A stretch of 64,000 bases of DNA from Pseudomonas mangiferae. Its GTDB lineage: Bacteria; Pseudomonadota; Gammaproteobacteria; Pseudomonadales; Pseudomonadaceae. Shown here piece by piece: positions 34,633 to 44,555 of this stretch; within the stretch, counting starts at the first letter, position 1, and every line of letters begins with the position of its first letter. The notes under the pieces were generated by a model. The model did not search any database and had not been told where the DNA came from. It worked only from the letters and a program-made list of their open reading frames with translations. The stretch lies in NCBI RefSeq assembly GCF_007109405.1, contig NZ_VJOY01000004.1, positions 1 to 64,000 of the forward strand, in the 5' to 3' direction. Made by a program: the position numbers and the translations under genes.

Positions 34633-36363
34633 TCAGGGCTTCTCGGAACCGGTGAGGCGCTTGATGGTGGCGCGCAGGATGGCGTTGTCGGGCTGCTTCT
34701 TCAGGGCGTCGGCCCAGACATCGCGGGCTTCGCGCTGCTTGCCCTGGGCCCAGAGGGCCTCGCCAAGGTGGGCGGCGACCTCGGCGTCGGGGTAGCGCAG
34801 CAGGGCGATGCGCAGCAGTCGCTCAGCCTCGGCCAGGTTGCCCAGGCGGAAGTTCACCCAGCCCAGGCTGTCGAGGATCGCCGGGTCGTCCGGCTTGATC
34901 TGGTAGGCCTTCTCCACCAGGGCCTTGGCCTCGCCGTAGCGGGTGGTGCGGTCGGCGAGGGTGTAGCCCAGGGCGTTGAGCGCCATGGCGTTTTCCGGGT
35001 CGCGGGCGATCACCTGGCGCAGGTCGCGCTCCAGTTGCGCCAGGTCGCCGCGCTTCTCCGCCAGCATGGCGCGGGTGTAGAGCAGGTTGGTGTCGTCGGG
35101 GAACTGCTGGAGGGCCTGCTGGATGACGCTCCAGGCGCGTTCGCCCTGGTTCTGGTTGGCGAAGCTCTCGGCCTCGATCAGGTACAGCTGGATGGCGTAA
35201 TCAGGCTGACTGTCCCGGGCCTTGGCCAGGCGGGCGCGGGCCTCGTCGGTGCGGCCGGCCGCCAGCAGCAGCTCGGTGACGCGCATCTGCGCCGGCAGAT
35301 AGTCGTTGCCGGCGCCCACCAGGTCGTACTCGATCAGCGCGCTCTCGATGTCGTGCTGTTCTTCGTAGGCGCGCCCCAGGTTGAAGTGGGCGGCGTCCAC
35401 GTGGCTGCCGCGCTCCACCAGTTGCTGCAGGTAGACCTCCGCCTCGTCCCAGGCTTCGCCTTCCAGGCACACCAGGGCCAGGGAGAAGCGCAGGTCGTCG
35501 TCGTCCGGGAACTGCTGGACCAGGCCGGAGAATTCCGACTTCGCCTCGTTCAGGCGATCCTGCTCCACCAGCATGCGCGCATAGGTCAGGCGCAGGCGTT
35601 TGTCGTCGGGGTGCTGCTTGATGCCTTTCTGCAGCAAGGGCAGGGCGTCGTCGGTGCGGCCCAGGCTCTGCAACAGGCGCGCCCGCAGCAGCAGCGGGGC
35701 GACGTCCTTGTTGGCGTTGGGCAGGCTTTCCAGCAGGGTCAGCGCCTCGTTGGGGCGGCCATCCTGTTGCAGCAGCACGGCCTTGCCGAATACCAGCTGG
35801 CTGTTGTCCGGGTATTTCTTGAGCAGGCGATCGAAACTCTGCAGCAGACCGGCGCGGGTGTCGGCGTCGGTCTCGGCGGCGGACAGCGCGAGGAAATCGA
35901 AGTGGGTCGCGCCCTGGCCCTGCAGGGCCCTCTCCATGTACTGCATGGCTTCGTCGTAGCGACCTGCGCGGGCCAGCTGCACGGCGGCGGCGCGCTGGGC
36001 ATCGAGGTTGCCGTTGGCGGTCTTGGCCCAGACCAGCGCGGTGTCCAGCGCCGCGTCGTCGGCGCCGAGGTACTCGGCGATGCGGAAGGCCCGTTCGGCC
36101 ACCGCCGGGTCCTGGGTCTCGTGGGCCTGGCGGACGTAGTTGCCCAGGGCGATGTCGAAGCGGTTGCGTTGCCCGGCCAGTTCCGCGGCGAGCAGCTCGT
36201 AGAGCGTCTCCTGGCTGAACGAGCCATAGACCTGGGGCTGCTGATCGACCTGGGCCGGCGGGGTCTCCGTCGCTGGCGGCGTATCGCCTTCCGTGCGTGG
36301 GGAGAGATTCTGGCAGCCGGCGAGGAACAGGGCGGCGGTCAGCAACGCGAGGGATTTGTTCAT
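34633..36363 (-). CDS. TPR-repeat lipoprotein
   Basis: A 576-residue lipoprotein with lipobox LAGC (Cys ~17) after a short signal peptide and a Thr/Pro-rich linker. About 12-14 tetratricopeptide repeats cover residues ~60-560, seen as recurring A-x-x-L-x-x-A/G and PDD patterns. TPR lipoproteins of this kind scaffold envelope complexes. It corresponds to the TPR gene beside hemA in P. aeruginosa; here, however, hemA is 10.8 kb away because the exosortase operon lies between. It is the first gene of the TPR-lolB-ispE operon. Confidence 0.88.
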   Translation of the reverse strand: MNKSLALLTAALFLAGCQNLSPRTEGDTPPATETPPAQVDQQPQVYGSFSQETLYELLAAELAGQRNRFDIALGNYVRQAHETQDPAVAERAFRIAEYLGADDAALDTALVWAKTANGNLDAQRAAAVQLARAGRYDEAMQYMERALQGQGATHFDFLALSAAETDADTRAGLLQSFDRLLKKYPDNSQLVFGKAVLLQQDGRPNEALTLLESLPNANKDVAPLLLRARLLQSLGRTDDALPLLQKGIKQHPDDKRLRLTYARMLVEQDRLNEAKSEFSGLVQQFPDDDDLRFSLALVCLEGEAWDEAEVYLQQLVERGSHVDAAHFNLGRAYEEQHDIESALIEYDLVGAGNDYLPAQMRVTELLLAAGRTDEARARLAKARDSQPDYAIQLYLIEAESFANQNQGERAWSVIQQALQQFPDDTNLLYTRAMLAEKRGDLAQLERDLRQVIARDPENAMALNALGYTLADRTTRYGEAKALVEKAYQIKPDDPAILDSLGWVNFRLGNLAEAERLLRIALLRYPDAEVAAHLGEALWAQGKQREARDVWADALKKQPDNAILRATIKRLTGSEKP

Positions 36364-37258
36364 AAGGAAGAGAGGAGGAGTGACTAACCTGCGGTTGCGG
36401 CATCATGACACAAGCCGGATGCCCGTGGGCAGTGGCTCGCAGGCCCGCGCTGCCGTGTCGTGGCGGCGTCCTGGCGGCGCAGGTCCCGAGCCTTGGACGG
36501 CATCGCGGCGAATTGGTGCGATCAATGCCGCCGGGCACCGGGCCATCGCCGCGGTAGCGCCCTTGGAAAATGGGCGCTCCGGTTCATGTTGGCGGGCAAA
36601 GCCGGTCCTGCTCCGGCCTCTTTCAGTCCTTTCCAGGATGACGTCACCTCGGGAATGGCCGCTCTCGAGCGAGTCCGGCGTATGTCTCGAAACGCGAACC
36701 AGCCGACAACGTTTCGCGAAAGTTTTCGTCGTCGACGCCCGCTGAACGGGTAGGAGGCGCCCGCTCCGGCAAAGGTGCCCGTGTGCACCTCGCGGCCCGG
36801 CAGGGCGGACCCAGGCGGCCGCGTGCATCGGCCCCTGGATAACCGGCGGCACCGGGCTTTTCCCGCCCGCCGATTCGCCCTCCCGATGGGAAGCTGATTC
36901 CGCCGCGCCGGCCTTGTTGGGGTCGGGGCGGCTTCCTAGAGTCTGCGCCAAATTCGTGCAGGCACTGCCTGGCGGTCGCGAATGGCCTGGTACCTGCCGG
37001 GGTCGCGCATGCGCGGAACGCGGTTGCGTCCCTCGTCGCCCGGCCTGCCCTCGACCCCCATCCCGCGCCTCGCCCATGCCGGCCTTCGCCGGCACCGAAC
37101 GTCCCGCGTCATCCGCAACGGCCCCGCCAAGAAGGCCGCGGCTCCGTGCGCGTTCGCGCCGCCCACTACGTGCCCACAGGCCCGGGGCGATGCGCCGTTC
37201 GACCCCTTCCAACACGCGTGGCGCCCCATGGAGGCGCCGCCGACCACAAGGAGATGTC
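36364..37258. other. Long intergenic and leader region between TPR operon and exosortase operon
   Basis: About 900 bp with no convincing gene. It must hold the divergent promoters of two operons. A possible sigma70-type promoter for the exosortase operon is TTGTTG (36914-36919), 17 bp, TAGAGT (36937-36942); it is a weak match but correctly spaced, and would give a ~310-nt leader. TTTCGCGAAA at 36712-36721 is a 10-bp palindrome. AAGGAGAT just before 37259 is the ribosome binding site of the surface-protein gene. Confidence 0.4.
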
Positions 37259-40195
37259 ATGACCCACCTCATCGTGCCCGGACCTGGCGGGAGCACCGCG
37301 CCGAAACGCAGCCGCTGGCGACAGGCGATGCTCTCGCTGCTGCTCACCGGCAGCCTGCTACCGGCGGCGGAAGCGGCCTTCACCGCGCGTGAGACCTTCA
37401 ACGACCGCGGCGATATCACCATGGTCGGCAACACCCTGCTCACCTGCCAGGGCGGTTCCTGCGCCTCCGAGCAGGCGGGCGCGGTGGCCGGCGGCAACGC
37501 CAACCGGACGATGGTCTACGTCAACGTCGACCCGGGCGCCGGCTTCACCAACTCGTCCAGCGCCAACCTGACCCTGCCGGCCGGTGCCGAGGTGCTGTCC
37601 GCCGGCCTCTACTGGGGCGGCCGCGCCGCGCCCAGCAATGCCGCCCGCGGCACGCTGCACCTGCGGGTGCCCGGCGCCACGGACTACCAGGACGTGGTGG
37701 CGCGCCCCGTGGACATCAACACGTTCACTACCCAGGGGAGTAGCGACGCGCGTCCGTACACCGCGTTCGCCGACGTCACCCAACTGGTGCGCAGCGCCGG
37801 CAGCGGCGATTACTTCGCCGGCGGCCTGACCGCTGTCAGCGGCAACGGCTCCAGCCTCGGTCACTACGGCGGCTGGAGCCTCATCGTGGTCTACCGCGAC
37901 GAGAACGAGCCGTACCGCCGCCTGATGGTGTTCGACGGCAAGCTGGACAACAACGACGGCGTGGTCAGCGACAACATCACGGCCAGCATCGACGTCACCG
38001 GCCTGCGCACCCCGGCCAGCGCCAGCTTCACCACCTACATGGGCGCCCTGGTCTGGGAAGGCGACAACGACATCGCCGGGGATGCCTTCCGCCTGAACGG
38101 CCAGACCCTGACCGATGCGCAGAACCCGGCCACCAACTTCTGGAACAGCAGCATCTCGCGGCTGGGCACCCGCCTCAGCGCGAAGAACCCGGACTACGTC
38201 AACCAGATGGCCATCGACATCGACTACGTCGATGCGTCCGGCATCCTGGCCAACAACGCCACCCAGGCGAACCTGAGCTTCTCCACCTCCGGCGACGCCT
38301 ACTTCCCCCACGCGGTGACCTTCGCCACCGAGCTGTTCGAGCCGAACCTGGTGTCCTCGCTGACCAAGACCTACAGCAACGCCAGCGGCGGCAGCCAGGT
38401 GGTCTTCGGCGACGAGATCGTCTACGAGATCGCCTTCAGCAACACCGGCACCGACGGCGCCACCGGCGTGGCGGTCCGCGACCCGCTGCCGGCCGGCACC
38501 GAGCTGGTACCCGGTTCCCTGGAGGTGGTGAGCAACGTCGGCGGCGCCCCCACCGGCGGGCAGACCGACGCCAGCGGTGATGACCTGGCGGACTACGATG
38601 CCGCCGGCCGCGCGGTGAGTTTCCGCGTCGGCAGCGGCGCCACCGGCAGCGCCGGCGGCCTGATCGTCCCGGGCGAGGCCGCGCGGGTGCGCTTCAAGGT
38701 GCGGGTGACCGATCCGCAACTGGCCAACCAGAGCATCGGCAACACCGCTTCGGTGAGCTACTCCGAGCAGACCAACCCCGGGCCCGATCCCCGCGGCGGC
38801 ACCGCCACCGTGGAGACCTCGCCGGTGACCTCGCGGATCGACGCGGTGGACGACCCGTACGCCACCCCGGTGATCAGCAGCGCCGGCAATGCCAACCTGG
38901 GCAGCGTGTTCGCCAACGACCGCCTCAACGACCAGGTGGTGGATGCCAGCCGCGTCACCGCCAGCCTGGTGGGCACCCTGCCGACCGGCATCGGCTTCGA
39001 CCCCGCCACCGGCGTGGTCAGCGTCGCACCGGGCACCAATCCGGGGCCCTACAGCTTCGTCTACCGCATCTGCGAGCAGGCCAGCCCCGCCAACTGCGAC
39101 GACGCCACCGTCAGCCTGACCGTCCAGGCCTCGGAGATCGTCGCCAACGACGACAGCAACCCGGTGCCGGTGATCAGCAGCCAGGGCAACCCCAGCGTGG
39201 TCAACCTGTACGGCAACGACAGCCTCAACGGCGGCGCGGTGAACACCGGCAACGTGGTGCTTAGCGTCACCCCGCCGGCCGGCATCACTGTCGACCCGGC
39301 CACCGGCGCAGTGAACGTCGCGCCCGGCACGCCGCCCGGCGCCTACAGCTTCCCGTACACCCTCTGCGAGGTGGGCGACCCGGACAACTGCGACAGCGCC
39401 ACGGTCAGCTTCGTGGTGGAGGCCGCGGTGATCAGCGCCGGCGACGACACTTACGGTCCGGTGACCAGCGAGACCACCCAGGTGGTGGGCAACGTGTTCG
39501 GCAACGACAGCGTCGGCGGCGGCACCCCCGCGACCCCCGGCGTGACCCTCACCGCCACGCCGCCGGCCGGCATCACCCTGGACCCGGGCACCGGCAACGT
39601 CACCGTCGCCGCCGGCACCGACCCGGGCACCTACACCTTCGACTACCGGATCTGCGAGACCCAGGACCCGGACAACTGCGCCACCGCGACGGTGAAGGTG
39701 GAGGTGCGCGACACCCGCGCCGACCTGAGCCTGGCCAAGAGCAGCAGCTCCAACGCCCTGCTGCCGGGTGACGAGGTGAGCTACAGCATCCGCGTGGACA
39801 ACGCCGGTCCGGAGCGCAGCCGCAACGCGGTGGTCAGCGACGTGCTGCCCAGCGGCCTGACCTACGTGTCCGCCTCGCCGGCCTGCACCTACGTGCTGGC
39901 CAGCCGCACCGTGCGCTGCACCGTCAGCGACCTGGCCAGCGGCGGCAGCGAGTCGTTCACCGTCACCACCCGCCTGGCCGGCAGCTTCGCCAGTCAGTCC
40001 CTGACCAACGTCGCCACGGTCAGCGCGGAGAACGACCCGAACCCGGGCAACAACAGCGGCAGCGCACAGACCCCGGTGATCGTCGATCCGAAGGGCGCGC
40101 CGACCCTGTCGGAGTGGGCGCTGATCCTGCTCTCCGTGCTGATGGCCCTGGGCGTCTACGGCATGGCCGGGCGTCGTCCCGGGATGCCGGGGTAA
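37259..40195 (+). CDS. IPTL-CTERM surface protein with DUF11 and cadherin/Ig-like repeats
   Basis: A 978-residue exported protein. After a long signal peptide (cleavage near residue 39, AEAAF), residues ~40-355 form a lectin-like or adhesin-like domain. Two DUF11-type segments lie near 360-515 and 820-940. Three tandem ~95-residue Ig/cadherin-like repeats, each with GNDS/NDR and (A/P)GTxPGxYxFxYxxCE, cover ~525-820. The end reads APTLSEWALILLSVLMALG followed by a basic tail. This is an IPTL-CTERM sorting signal: motif, hydrophobic helix, arginines. Exosortase H, encoded next, should cleave it and anchor or release the protein. The start at 37259 follows AAGGAG. Confidence 0.9.
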   Translation: MTHLIVPGPGGSTAPKRSRWRQAMLSLLLTGSLLPAAEAAFTARETFNDRGDITMVGNTLLTCQGGSCASEQAGAVAGGNANRTMVYVNVDPGAGFTNSSSANLTLPAGAEVLSAGLYWGGRAAPSNAARGTLHLRVPGATDYQDVVARPVDINTFTTQGSSDARPYTAFADVTQLVRSAGSGDYFAGGLTAVSGNGSSLGHYGGWSLIVVYRDENEPYRRLMVFDGKLDNNDGVVSDNITASIDVTGLRTPASASFTTYMGALVWEGDNDIAGDAFRLNGQTLTDAQNPATNFWNSSISRLGTRLSAKNPDYVNQMAIDIDYVDASGILANNATQANLSFSTSGDAYFPHAVTFATELFEPNLVSSLTKTYSNASGGSQVVFGDEIVYEIAFSNTGTDGATGVAVRDPLPAGTELVPGSLEVVSNVGGAPTGGQTDASGDDLADYDAAGRAVSFRVGSGATGSAGGLIVPGEAARVRFKVRVTDPQLANQSIGNTASVSYSEQTNPGPDPRGGTATVETSPVTSRIDAVDDPYATPVISSAGNANLGSVFANDRLNDQVVDASRVTASLVGTLPTGIGFDPATGVVSVAPGTNPGPYSFVYRICEQASPANCDDATVSLTVQASEIVANDDSNPVPVISSQGNPSVVNLYGNDSLNGGAVNTGNVVLSVTPPAGITVDPATGAVNVAPGTPPGAYSFPYTLCEVGDPDNCDSATVSFVVEAAVISAGDDTYGPVTSETTQVVGNVFGNDSVGGGTPATPGVTLTATPPAGITLDPGTGNVTVAAGTDPGTYTFDYRICETQDPDNCATATVKVEVRDTRADLSLAKSSSSNALLPGDEVSYSIRVDNAGPERSRNAVVSDVLPSGLTYVSASPACTYVLASRTVRCTVSDLASGGSESFTVTTRLAGSFASQSLTNVATVSAENDPNPGNNSGSAQTPVIVDPKGAPTLSEWALILLSVLMALGVYGMAGRRPGMPG

Positions 40196-40201
40196 CCCGC
40201 G

Positions 40202-40720
40202 GTGAAGCGCTTCTTCATCGGCTTCGGCCTGCTCCAGCTGGTGCTGTTCACCCTGGAGCTCACCGAGCCGGTGCAGCGCTGGCTGGTGGCGCCCTTCACC
40301 GAGATGCTGGCGTTCGCCAGCATCGCCCTGGTGCGCCTGGCGGATGCCGGCGCGGTGTCCCGGGGCATCCACCTGTTCGACGTGCCGTCCGGTTTCGGCA
40401 TGTCGATCCAGGCCGGCTGCAACGGCATCGAAGCGTCGATCATCCTGCTGTCCGCGATCCTCGCCTTTCCCGCCGGCTGGCGGGAAAAGGCCTGGGGGCT
40501 GCTGGTCGGCCTGGTCTCCCTGCACTTGCTCAACCTGCTGCGCATCATCAGCCTGTTCTACCTGGGCCAATGGAGCCTGCGTGCCTTCGACTGGGCGCAC
40601 CTGTACATCTGGCAGGTGCTGATCCTGCTGGACGTGTTCGTGGTGTTCCTGCTCTGGCTGCGTTACCTGGGCCGGATCGGGCAGCTGGCGCCGCGCCCGA
40701 CGGAGGTGGCCCATGCCTGA
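40202..40720 (+). CDS. xrtH: Exosortase H (IPTLxxWG-CTERM specific)
   Basis: A 172-residue integral membrane transpeptidase-like enzyme with five to six helices. The exosortase/archaeosortase catalytic triad is complete: C73 in AGCNGIEA, R114 in LNLLRI, H133 in AHLYIWQ. The small size and the neighbouring IPTL-type target identify exosortase H. It lies seven bases after its presumed substrate, and its end overlaps the partner membrane protein by eight bases. It probably processes the C-terminal signal of the surface protein at the inner membrane during export. Only one IPTL-CTERM protein is visible in the window. Confidence 0.9.
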   Translation: MKRFFIGFGLLQLVLFTLELTEPVQRWLVAPFTEMLAFASIALVRLADAGAVSRGIHLFDVPSGFGMSIQAGCNGIEASIILLSAILAFPAGWREKAWGLLVGLVSLHLLNLLRIISLFYLGQWSLRAFDWAHLYIWQVLILLDVFVVFLLWLRYLGRIGQLAPRPTEVAHA

Positions 40721-41336
40721 CGGCTTCACGCGTTCCCTGCGGCGGGTGCTGCTCTGGCTGCCGCTGCTGTTCGTCGCCTGGTACCTGCTGTCGCCCCTCG
40801 TGGCGAACCTGGTGGCGGGCCTGTTGCACACGCCGCTGCGCCTGCTCAGCGACGGCTTGATCTTCAAGCTGGACGCCGACGGCGCCCTGGTCCACGCGGT
40901 GGTGCGCCTGGGCGGCGGCCAGTACGGCAGCCTGACGGTGCCGCCCGGGCGCCTGGCCGAGCTGGTCCTGGAGGGCCGGCCGATGATCCACGGCTACGGC
41001 ATCCCGCTGTTCTTCGCCCTGCTGCTGGGCCTGCCGCGGCTGCCCGGCCGGCGCCTGGCCACCCTGCTGGCGGCGGGCGCGCTGCTGGCGGTGGTGGTGT
41101 TCGGCGTCGCCCTGGGCTTCGCCAAGGCGCTGTTCTTCGACCTCGACCCGGCGGTGGCCGCCGGGCTGCGGCCGGGCCAATGGGGGCTCGACCTGATCGC
41201 CCTGGGCTACCAGTTCGGCACCCTGGTGCTGCCGGCGGTGGCGCCCCTGGCGTTGTGGGCCGGACTGCATGGTCAGGCTTTGCTGGACGCATCACACACG
41301 GCCGGCGCCGGCGATGGTATCGTCGGCGCTCCCTGA
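40713..41336 (+). CDS. Exosortase H-associated membrane protein
   Basis: A 207-residue membrane protein with about four transmembrane helices (near residues 12-35, 85-100, 110-130 and 160-185) and a periplasmic loop between the first two. It occupies the position and has the look of the conserved membrane partner that accompanies exosortase H in other genomes; its role is unknown, possibly substrate handling or stability. CGGAGG lies just before the ATG at 40713, which is inside the xrtH end, so the two are translationally coupled. Confidence 0.75.
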   Translation: MPDGFTRSLRRVLLWLPLLFVAWYLLSPLVANLVAGLLHTPLRLLSDGLIFKLDADGALVHAVVRLGGGQYGSLTVPPGRLAELVLEGRPMIHGYGIPLFFALLLGLPRLPGRRLATLLAAGALLAVVVFGVALGFAKALFFDLDPAVAAGLRPGQWGLDLIALGYQFGTLVLPAVAPLALWAGLHGQALLDASHTAGAGDGIVGAP

Positions 41337-41361
41337 ACCCGAGCCGCCCGGCGGGATAGCC

Positions 41362-42147
41362 ATGTCGTTCACCGACTCGCCGCTGATCCTGATCATCGAC
41401 GATGCCCCTGAAGAGCTGCGTGCGCTGGTCACCCTCCTGCGCGCCCACGGCTTCCGCCTGTCCCTGGCCAGCGAGGCCCACCAGGGCTACCAGCGCGCCC
41501 TGGCGCTGCGCCCCGACCTGATCCTGCTCGACGTGCACATGCCGCAGATGAGTGGCTTCACCCTCTGCCGGCTGCTGCGCGAGGCCCCCGCCACCCAGCG
41601 GGTGCCGGTGGTCTTCCTCACCTCTGCCTCGGACATCGACGACCGCCTGGAAGGGCTGACCCTCGGCGGCGTGGACTACGTGGTCAAGCCCTGCGTGCCG
41701 GAGGAGGTGCTGGCGCGCATCCGCATCCACCTGCAGCGGGTCTGGCGCGAACAGCCCGCCGCCGTCAGCGACGAGCCGGTGGAGCGCCTGGAGCCGGACC
41801 AGGTGATCCTGCGGGCGGCCATGCGCCTGATTGAGCAGCACTTGGCGGACGTGCCCGGGCTGGCGGAGATCGCCCGCCAGGTGGGCACACACGACAAGCG
41901 CCTGTCGGCGATCTTCCGCGAGCACCTGGGTACCACGGTGTTCGCCTACATCCGCGAGGCGCGCCTGCGCCGGGCGCAGACCCTGCTGCAGGACAGCGCC
42001 ATGAGCATCCAGGACGTCGCCGACCTGGTGGGCTTCCGCAGCGCCTGCAACTTCACCACCGCGTTCCGCGAGCGCCTGGGCGTGACCCCCAGCCAGTTCC
42101 GCCAGCAGGTCGGCGGTCTCGACGAAGGCCCCCGTTCCCGCCCATGA
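41362..42147 (+). CDS. Response regulator with AraC-type DNA-binding domain
   Basis: A 261-residue two-component regulator. The receiver domain (residues 1-120) has the acidic pocket DD (~14-15), the phospho-acceptor D in LILLDVHMP (~57), T/S in FLTSA and K in VVKPC. A linker leads to an AraC/XylS double helix-turn-helix at ~155-255 with LAEIARQVGTHDKRLSAIF and SIQDVADLVGFRSACNFTTAF. A REC-AraC fusion is less common than OmpR or NarL types. It lies 25 bp after the exosortase partner gene and overlaps the histidine kinase start (ATGA), so kinase and regulator are one pair. It probably controls this operon. Confidence 0.92.
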   Translation: MSFTDSPLILIIDDAPEELRALVTLLRAHGFRLSLASEAHQGYQRALALRPDLILLDVHMPQMSGFTLCRLLREAPATQRVPVVFLTSASDIDDRLEGLTLGGVDYVVKPCVPEEVLARIRIHLQRVWREQPAAVSDEPVERLEPDQVILRAAMRLIEQHLADVPGLAEIARQVGTHDKRLSAIFREHLGTTVFAYIREARLRRAQTLLQDSAMSIQDVADLVGFRSACNFTTAFRERLGVTPSQFRQQVGGLDEGPRSRP

Positions 42148-44555
42148 GGTTGGCGCTGCGACTGCTGTACGTGCTGCTCACCCTGCTGCTGGCGCGCGGC
42201 GCCCTGGCTGCGGCGGTGGCGGACTGCGCCACCGAGCGCCTGGCCCTGGCGCCCTACCTGGAGGTGCTGGAGGACCCGGACGGCCAGCTGGGCGTCGACC
42301 AGGTCGCGACCTTGCCGGCGCAGCGCTTCCGCCCGGCCGAGGGCTCCCTGGAGTGGGACCTGTCCCGCTCGGTGTTCTGGCTGCGCCTGCAGGTGGACAA
42401 CCCGGCTCCGACACCCTGCACCCTCTGGCTGAGCATCGGTCAGCCGCGCCTGGAGGACCTGCGGGTGTTCACCCGCCAGGGCGGGGGCGGCTGGTCCGTG
42501 CAGCGCGCCGGCAGCGCCCATCCCCTGGAGGCCTGGCCGATCGCCGAGCGCCTGCCGCTGTTCCCCCTGGCCCTGGAGGCGGGGCAGGGCGCCGAGGTGC
42601 TGGTGCGGGTCGAGAGCCACACCCTGCTGGCCCTGGACCCGCAGTTGTGGTCGCCCCTGGGCCTGCTGCGGGAGCGCCAGCGGGTCCAGATGGTGGACGG
42701 CATCTCCCTGGGCATCGTGCTGCTGGTGGTGCCGTTCAGCCTGGTGGTGGGCGGCATGGTGCGCTCGCGCCTGCTGGGCCTGCATGCCGGCGCGGTGCTC
42801 ACCTACATCGCCCTGACCTGCGTGCTCGGCGGCTACCTGGTGTTCTGGCCGGCCTTGATGCCCTGGACCCGGGAAGTCATCGCGCTGTTGAGTTCGGTGT
42901 GCTTCGTGTTCTTCTGCGGCTACGTGCGGGAGCTGTTCCGGGTCCGCCACCTGCCGCGCCCCTGGAGCGGGCTATACGGCCTGCTGCCCCTGGCGTTCGC
43001 CGGCCTCCACCTGTGGGGCCTGCTGGTGGACCACGTCCAGGGGCGGCGCGGCATCCTGGTGATGCTGGGGCTGTTCATCTACCTGCTGCTGCCGCTGACC
43101 CTGTGGGCCGGCTGGCGGCGCCGGCTGCGCCTGAGCTGGCTGGCCTGGGCGGTGGTGGCGCTGTTCCTCCTGCAGTTCCTCCTGCGCCACGTGCTGCACC
43201 TGGAGGAGGCACCGTTCCAGGCCCGCCAGGAGCGCTACAGCCTGCTGTCGACGCTGCCCGGCGTGCTGCTGCTGGTTTGCACCCTGGTGATGGAGTTCAG
43301 CCGCAGCCGGACCCGCGAGAAGCGCGCCCTGGACGACCTGGAGCGGCAGCGCCAGGCCGAGCACGAGCGCCTGGAGAACACCGTGGCGCTGCGCACCGAG
43401 CAGTTGCGGGATTCCCTGCAGGCGCGCAGCGCGCTGATGGCGCGGATCAGCCACGACCTGCGCTCGCCCCTGGTGAGCATCATCGACTACGCGCGCCTGC
43501 TGCAGGGCGCGCCGAGCCGCGACTACCCCCGGCGCATCGAGCGTAATGCCCGCCAGCAGCTGGAACTGATCGACGAGCTGCTGGAGTTCTCTCGCAGCGA
43601 GCTGGGGCAGATGGAGCTGGTGCTCGCCCCTGGCTACCTCTACGGCTTCCTGCGGGAGATCGAGGACGAGGCGGGCTTTCTCGCCGCGCGTAACGGCAAC
43701 CGCTTCGAGAGCCGCTTCGCTGCCGACCTGCCAGCCCTGGTGCAGGCCGACTTCCGCCGCCTGCGCCAGGTGCTGGTGAACCTGCTGGCCAACGCCGCCA
43801 AGTTCACCAGCGACGGCTGCATCACCTTCGAGGTCGCCGCCCGGGACACCGCCCTGCCGCACCAGGTGGAGCTGGGCTTCGCCGTACTGGACACCGGCAT
43901 CGGCATCGAGCCGGGGGAGCGCGAGGCGCTGATGCAACCGTTCCGCCGCGGGCGCAACGTCGGCCAGCGGGACGGCAGCGGCCTCGGCCTGTCCATCGTC
44001 AGCCAATTGCTGGCCCACATGGGCAGCCGCCTGGACGTGGAGGCGCGCCCCGGTGGCGGCAGCCGCTTCGCCTTCCACCTGCTGCTGGAGCGGGCCGAGG
44101 AAGAGGACCTGGATTTCGCCATGGCAGACGATCCCGCTGCCCAGGTAGACGGCGCCGGCCGGCGCGTGCTGCTGGTGGACGACGTGGCGCAGAACCTGGA
44201 CTGGCTGGGGGACCTGCTCACCGGCTACGGCTTCGACGTGGAGCGCGCCGGCGACGGCGAGCAGGCCCTGGCCGTGCTGGAGGCGACGCCGGTGGACCTC
44301 GTGGTCACCGACCAGGCCATGCCATGCATGGACGGCTGGGCCCTGCTGGCGCAGGTCCGCGCCCGCTGGCCGGGCCTGCCTGCGGTGCTCTATTCGGCCG
44401 CGCCGCCACAGCGGCCGGCGTCCCTGCCGGAGACCCTGGCGTTCGATGCCGTGCTGCTCAAGCCGGCCAGCAGCGGCGAGCTGCTCGCCTGCATCGGCCG
44501 GACCCTGCGGGCCGCGTCGCCGAGCCTGGTCGCGACGGCGGGTGGCGCACCGTGA
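42144..44555 (+). CDS. Hybrid sensor histidine kinase with 7TMR-DISM sensor
   Basis: An 803-residue membrane kinase. A signal peptide is followed by a periplasmic sensor (~30-175; DLSRSVFWLRLQVDN and similar are typical of 7TMR-DISM extracellular domain 2, a carbohydrate-binding-like fold). Seven transmembrane helices (~185-375) and a coiled coil come next. HisKA has H in ARISHDLRSPL (~436). HATPase has N-box NLLANAAKF (~545) and G-box GLGLSIVSQLL (~612). A C-terminal receiver domain has D in LVVTDQAMP (~720). The AraC-type regulator overlaps its start; the TonB receptor starts inside its stop (GTGA). Confidence 0.93.
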   Translation: MRLALRLLYVLLTLLLARGALAAAVADCATERLALAPYLEVLEDPDGQLGVDQVATLPAQRFRPAEGSLEWDLSRSVFWLRLQVDNPAPTPCTLWLSIGQPRLEDLRVFTRQGGGGWSVQRAGSAHPLEAWPIAERLPLFPLALEAGQGAEVLVRVESHTLLALDPQLWSPLGLLRERQRVQMVDGISLGIVLLVVPFSLVVGGMVRSRLLGLHAGAVLTYIALTCVLGGYLVFWPALMPWTREVIALLSSVCFVFFCGYVRELFRVRHLPRPWSGLYGLLPLAFAGLHLWGLLVDHVQGRRGILVMLGLFIYLLLPLTLWAGWRRRLRLSWLAWAVVALFLLQFLLRHVLHLEEAPFQARQERYSLLSTLPGVLLLVCTLVMEFSRSRTREKRALDDLERQRQAEHERLENTVALRTEQLRDSLQARSALMARISHDLRSPLVSIIDYARLLQGAPSRDYPRRIERNARQQLELIDELLEFSRSELGQMELVLAPGYLYGFLREIEDEAGFLAARNGNRFESRFAADLPALVQADFRRLRQVLVNLLANAAKFTSDGCITFEVAARDTALPHQVELGFAVLDTGIGIEPGEREALMQPFRRGRNVGQRDGSGLGLSIVSQLLAHMGSRLDVEARPGGGSRFAFHLLLERAEEEDLDFAMADDPAAQVDGAGRRVLLVDDVAQNLDWLGDLLTGYGFDVERAGDGEQALAVLEATPVDLVVTDQAMPCMDGWALLAQVRARWPGLPAVLYSAAPPQRPASLPETLAFDAVLLKPASSGELLACIGRTLRAASPSLVATAGGAP

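Noticed and set aside
37358-40867. A 1169-codon minus-strand ORF opposite the IPTL-CTERM gene
   Set aside because: It is antisense of a repeat-rich, high-GC gene, composed of His/Gly/Val/Gln low complexity. The plus-strand protein has a signal peptide, domains and a sorting signal.
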